Part shown: positions 5,577 to 5,680 of the stretch, piece after piece
Layout of the letters: every line of letters begins with the position of its first letter
Numbering within the stretch: position 1 is the stretch's first letter
Origin: Elusimicrobiota bacterium
GTDB lineage: Bacteria; Elusimicrobiota; Elusimicrobia; UBA1565
Reading direction: 5' to 3'
DNA: 5,680 bases
Assembly (NCBI GenBank): GCA_003450735.1
Contig: DMEZ01000035.1
Coordinates: forward strand, 1-5,680
Translations under genes and position numbers: made by a program
Notes under the pieces: generated by a model
Database searches by the model: none
The model's input: the letters and a program-made list of their open reading frames with translations, nothing else
What the model was told of the DNA's origin: nothing

Positions 5577-5604
5577 TACAATAGGTTCCCTTTTCCAGGA
5601 GGAG
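5577..5604 (+). promoter_or_regulatory. Candidate -10 box and Shine-Dalgarno of the cyclase gene
   Basis: TACAAT at 5577-5582 matches TATAAT at 5 of 6 positions, but no clear -35 lies at the right distance. AGGAGGAG at 5597-5604 is a strong ribosome binding site; its AGGAGG core ends 5 nt before the ATG at 5608. The 62-bp gap and own signals suggest a separate transcription unit, although read-through from the upstream gene is possible because no terminator is seen. Confidence 0.5.
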
Positions 5605-5607
5605 CCC

Positions 5608-5680
5608 ATGGCAGGACCTCTCACCCGCAACCTCACCATCCTCATGACGGACATCAAGGGCTTCACGGACAAGACCTCCC
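5608..5680 (+). CDS. Class III adenylate/guanylate cyclase, N-terminal start (runs off the window)
   Basis: Only 24 codons are visible: MAGPLTRNLTILM then TDIKGFTDKTS. The LTILMTDIKGFT pattern is the first beta-strand and metal-binding motif of class III nucleotidyl cyclase catalytic domains (usual form xxxFxDIxGFTxL), with Asp15 as the expected first metal ligand. The catalytic domain starts almost at the N-terminus, with no sensor or membrane domain in front, so the protein is probably cytoplasmic or has its partner domains at the C-terminus. Substrate choice (ATP or GTP), completeness and additional domains cannot be judged. The start is well fixed by AGGAGGAG just upstream. Confidence 0.82.
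   Translation, partial: MAGPLTRNLTILMTDIKGFTDKTS

Overview
The window is GC-rich bacterial chromosomal DNA. The host is uncertain. A signal-peptide protein with an Ala/Pro-rich linker next to a class III nucleotidyl cyclase opening LTILMTDIKGFTDKTS recalls high-GC Elusimicrobiota or deltaproteobacterial-type genomes, but this is an impression, not a classification. There are no rRNA or tRNA genes and no CRISPR array.

Layout. (1) Positions 1-656 hold the C-terminal part of an IS91-type (Y2) transposase, open at the window edge. It is interrupted twice by a 66-bp compound palindrome, at 225-290 and 490-555. Each copy consists of two abutting hairpins in inverted orientation whose loops are complementary to each other. 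(2) Positions 657-969 are mostly non-coding. They hold a doubtful 50-codon ORF with a signal-peptide-like start and then a strong promoter and operator. (3) Positions 970-2489 are an intact two-gene AbiE (type IV toxin-antitoxin / abortive infection) operon: the AbiEi antitoxin-repressor and the AbiEii nucleotidyltransferase toxin, overlapping by 4 bp. (4) Positions 2517-2848 hold two further fragments of the same IS91-like transposase tail, without the 66-bp element, which gives an 'empty site' for comparison. (5) Positions 2858-3913, minus strand, encode an AAA/DUF4143-family ATPase whose Walker A segment is missing, apparently through an internal deletion. (6) Positions 4082-5545 encode a signal-peptide-bearing protein with an ABC-exporter transmembrane domain that stops where the nucleotide-binding domain should begin. 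(7) At 5608 a class III adenylate/guanylate cyclase gene starts, with its own good ribosome binding site, and runs off the window.

Interpretation. Positions 1 to about 3990 look like an accessory region: transposase debris on both sides of a defence/stabilisation cassette, followed by a damaged ATPase. From about 4082 onward the genes look like ordinary host genes. The least explained feature is the 66-bp double-hairpin element. Its stem sequences differ between copies while pairing is kept, its length is exactly 22 codons, and both insertions preserve the transposase reading frame.
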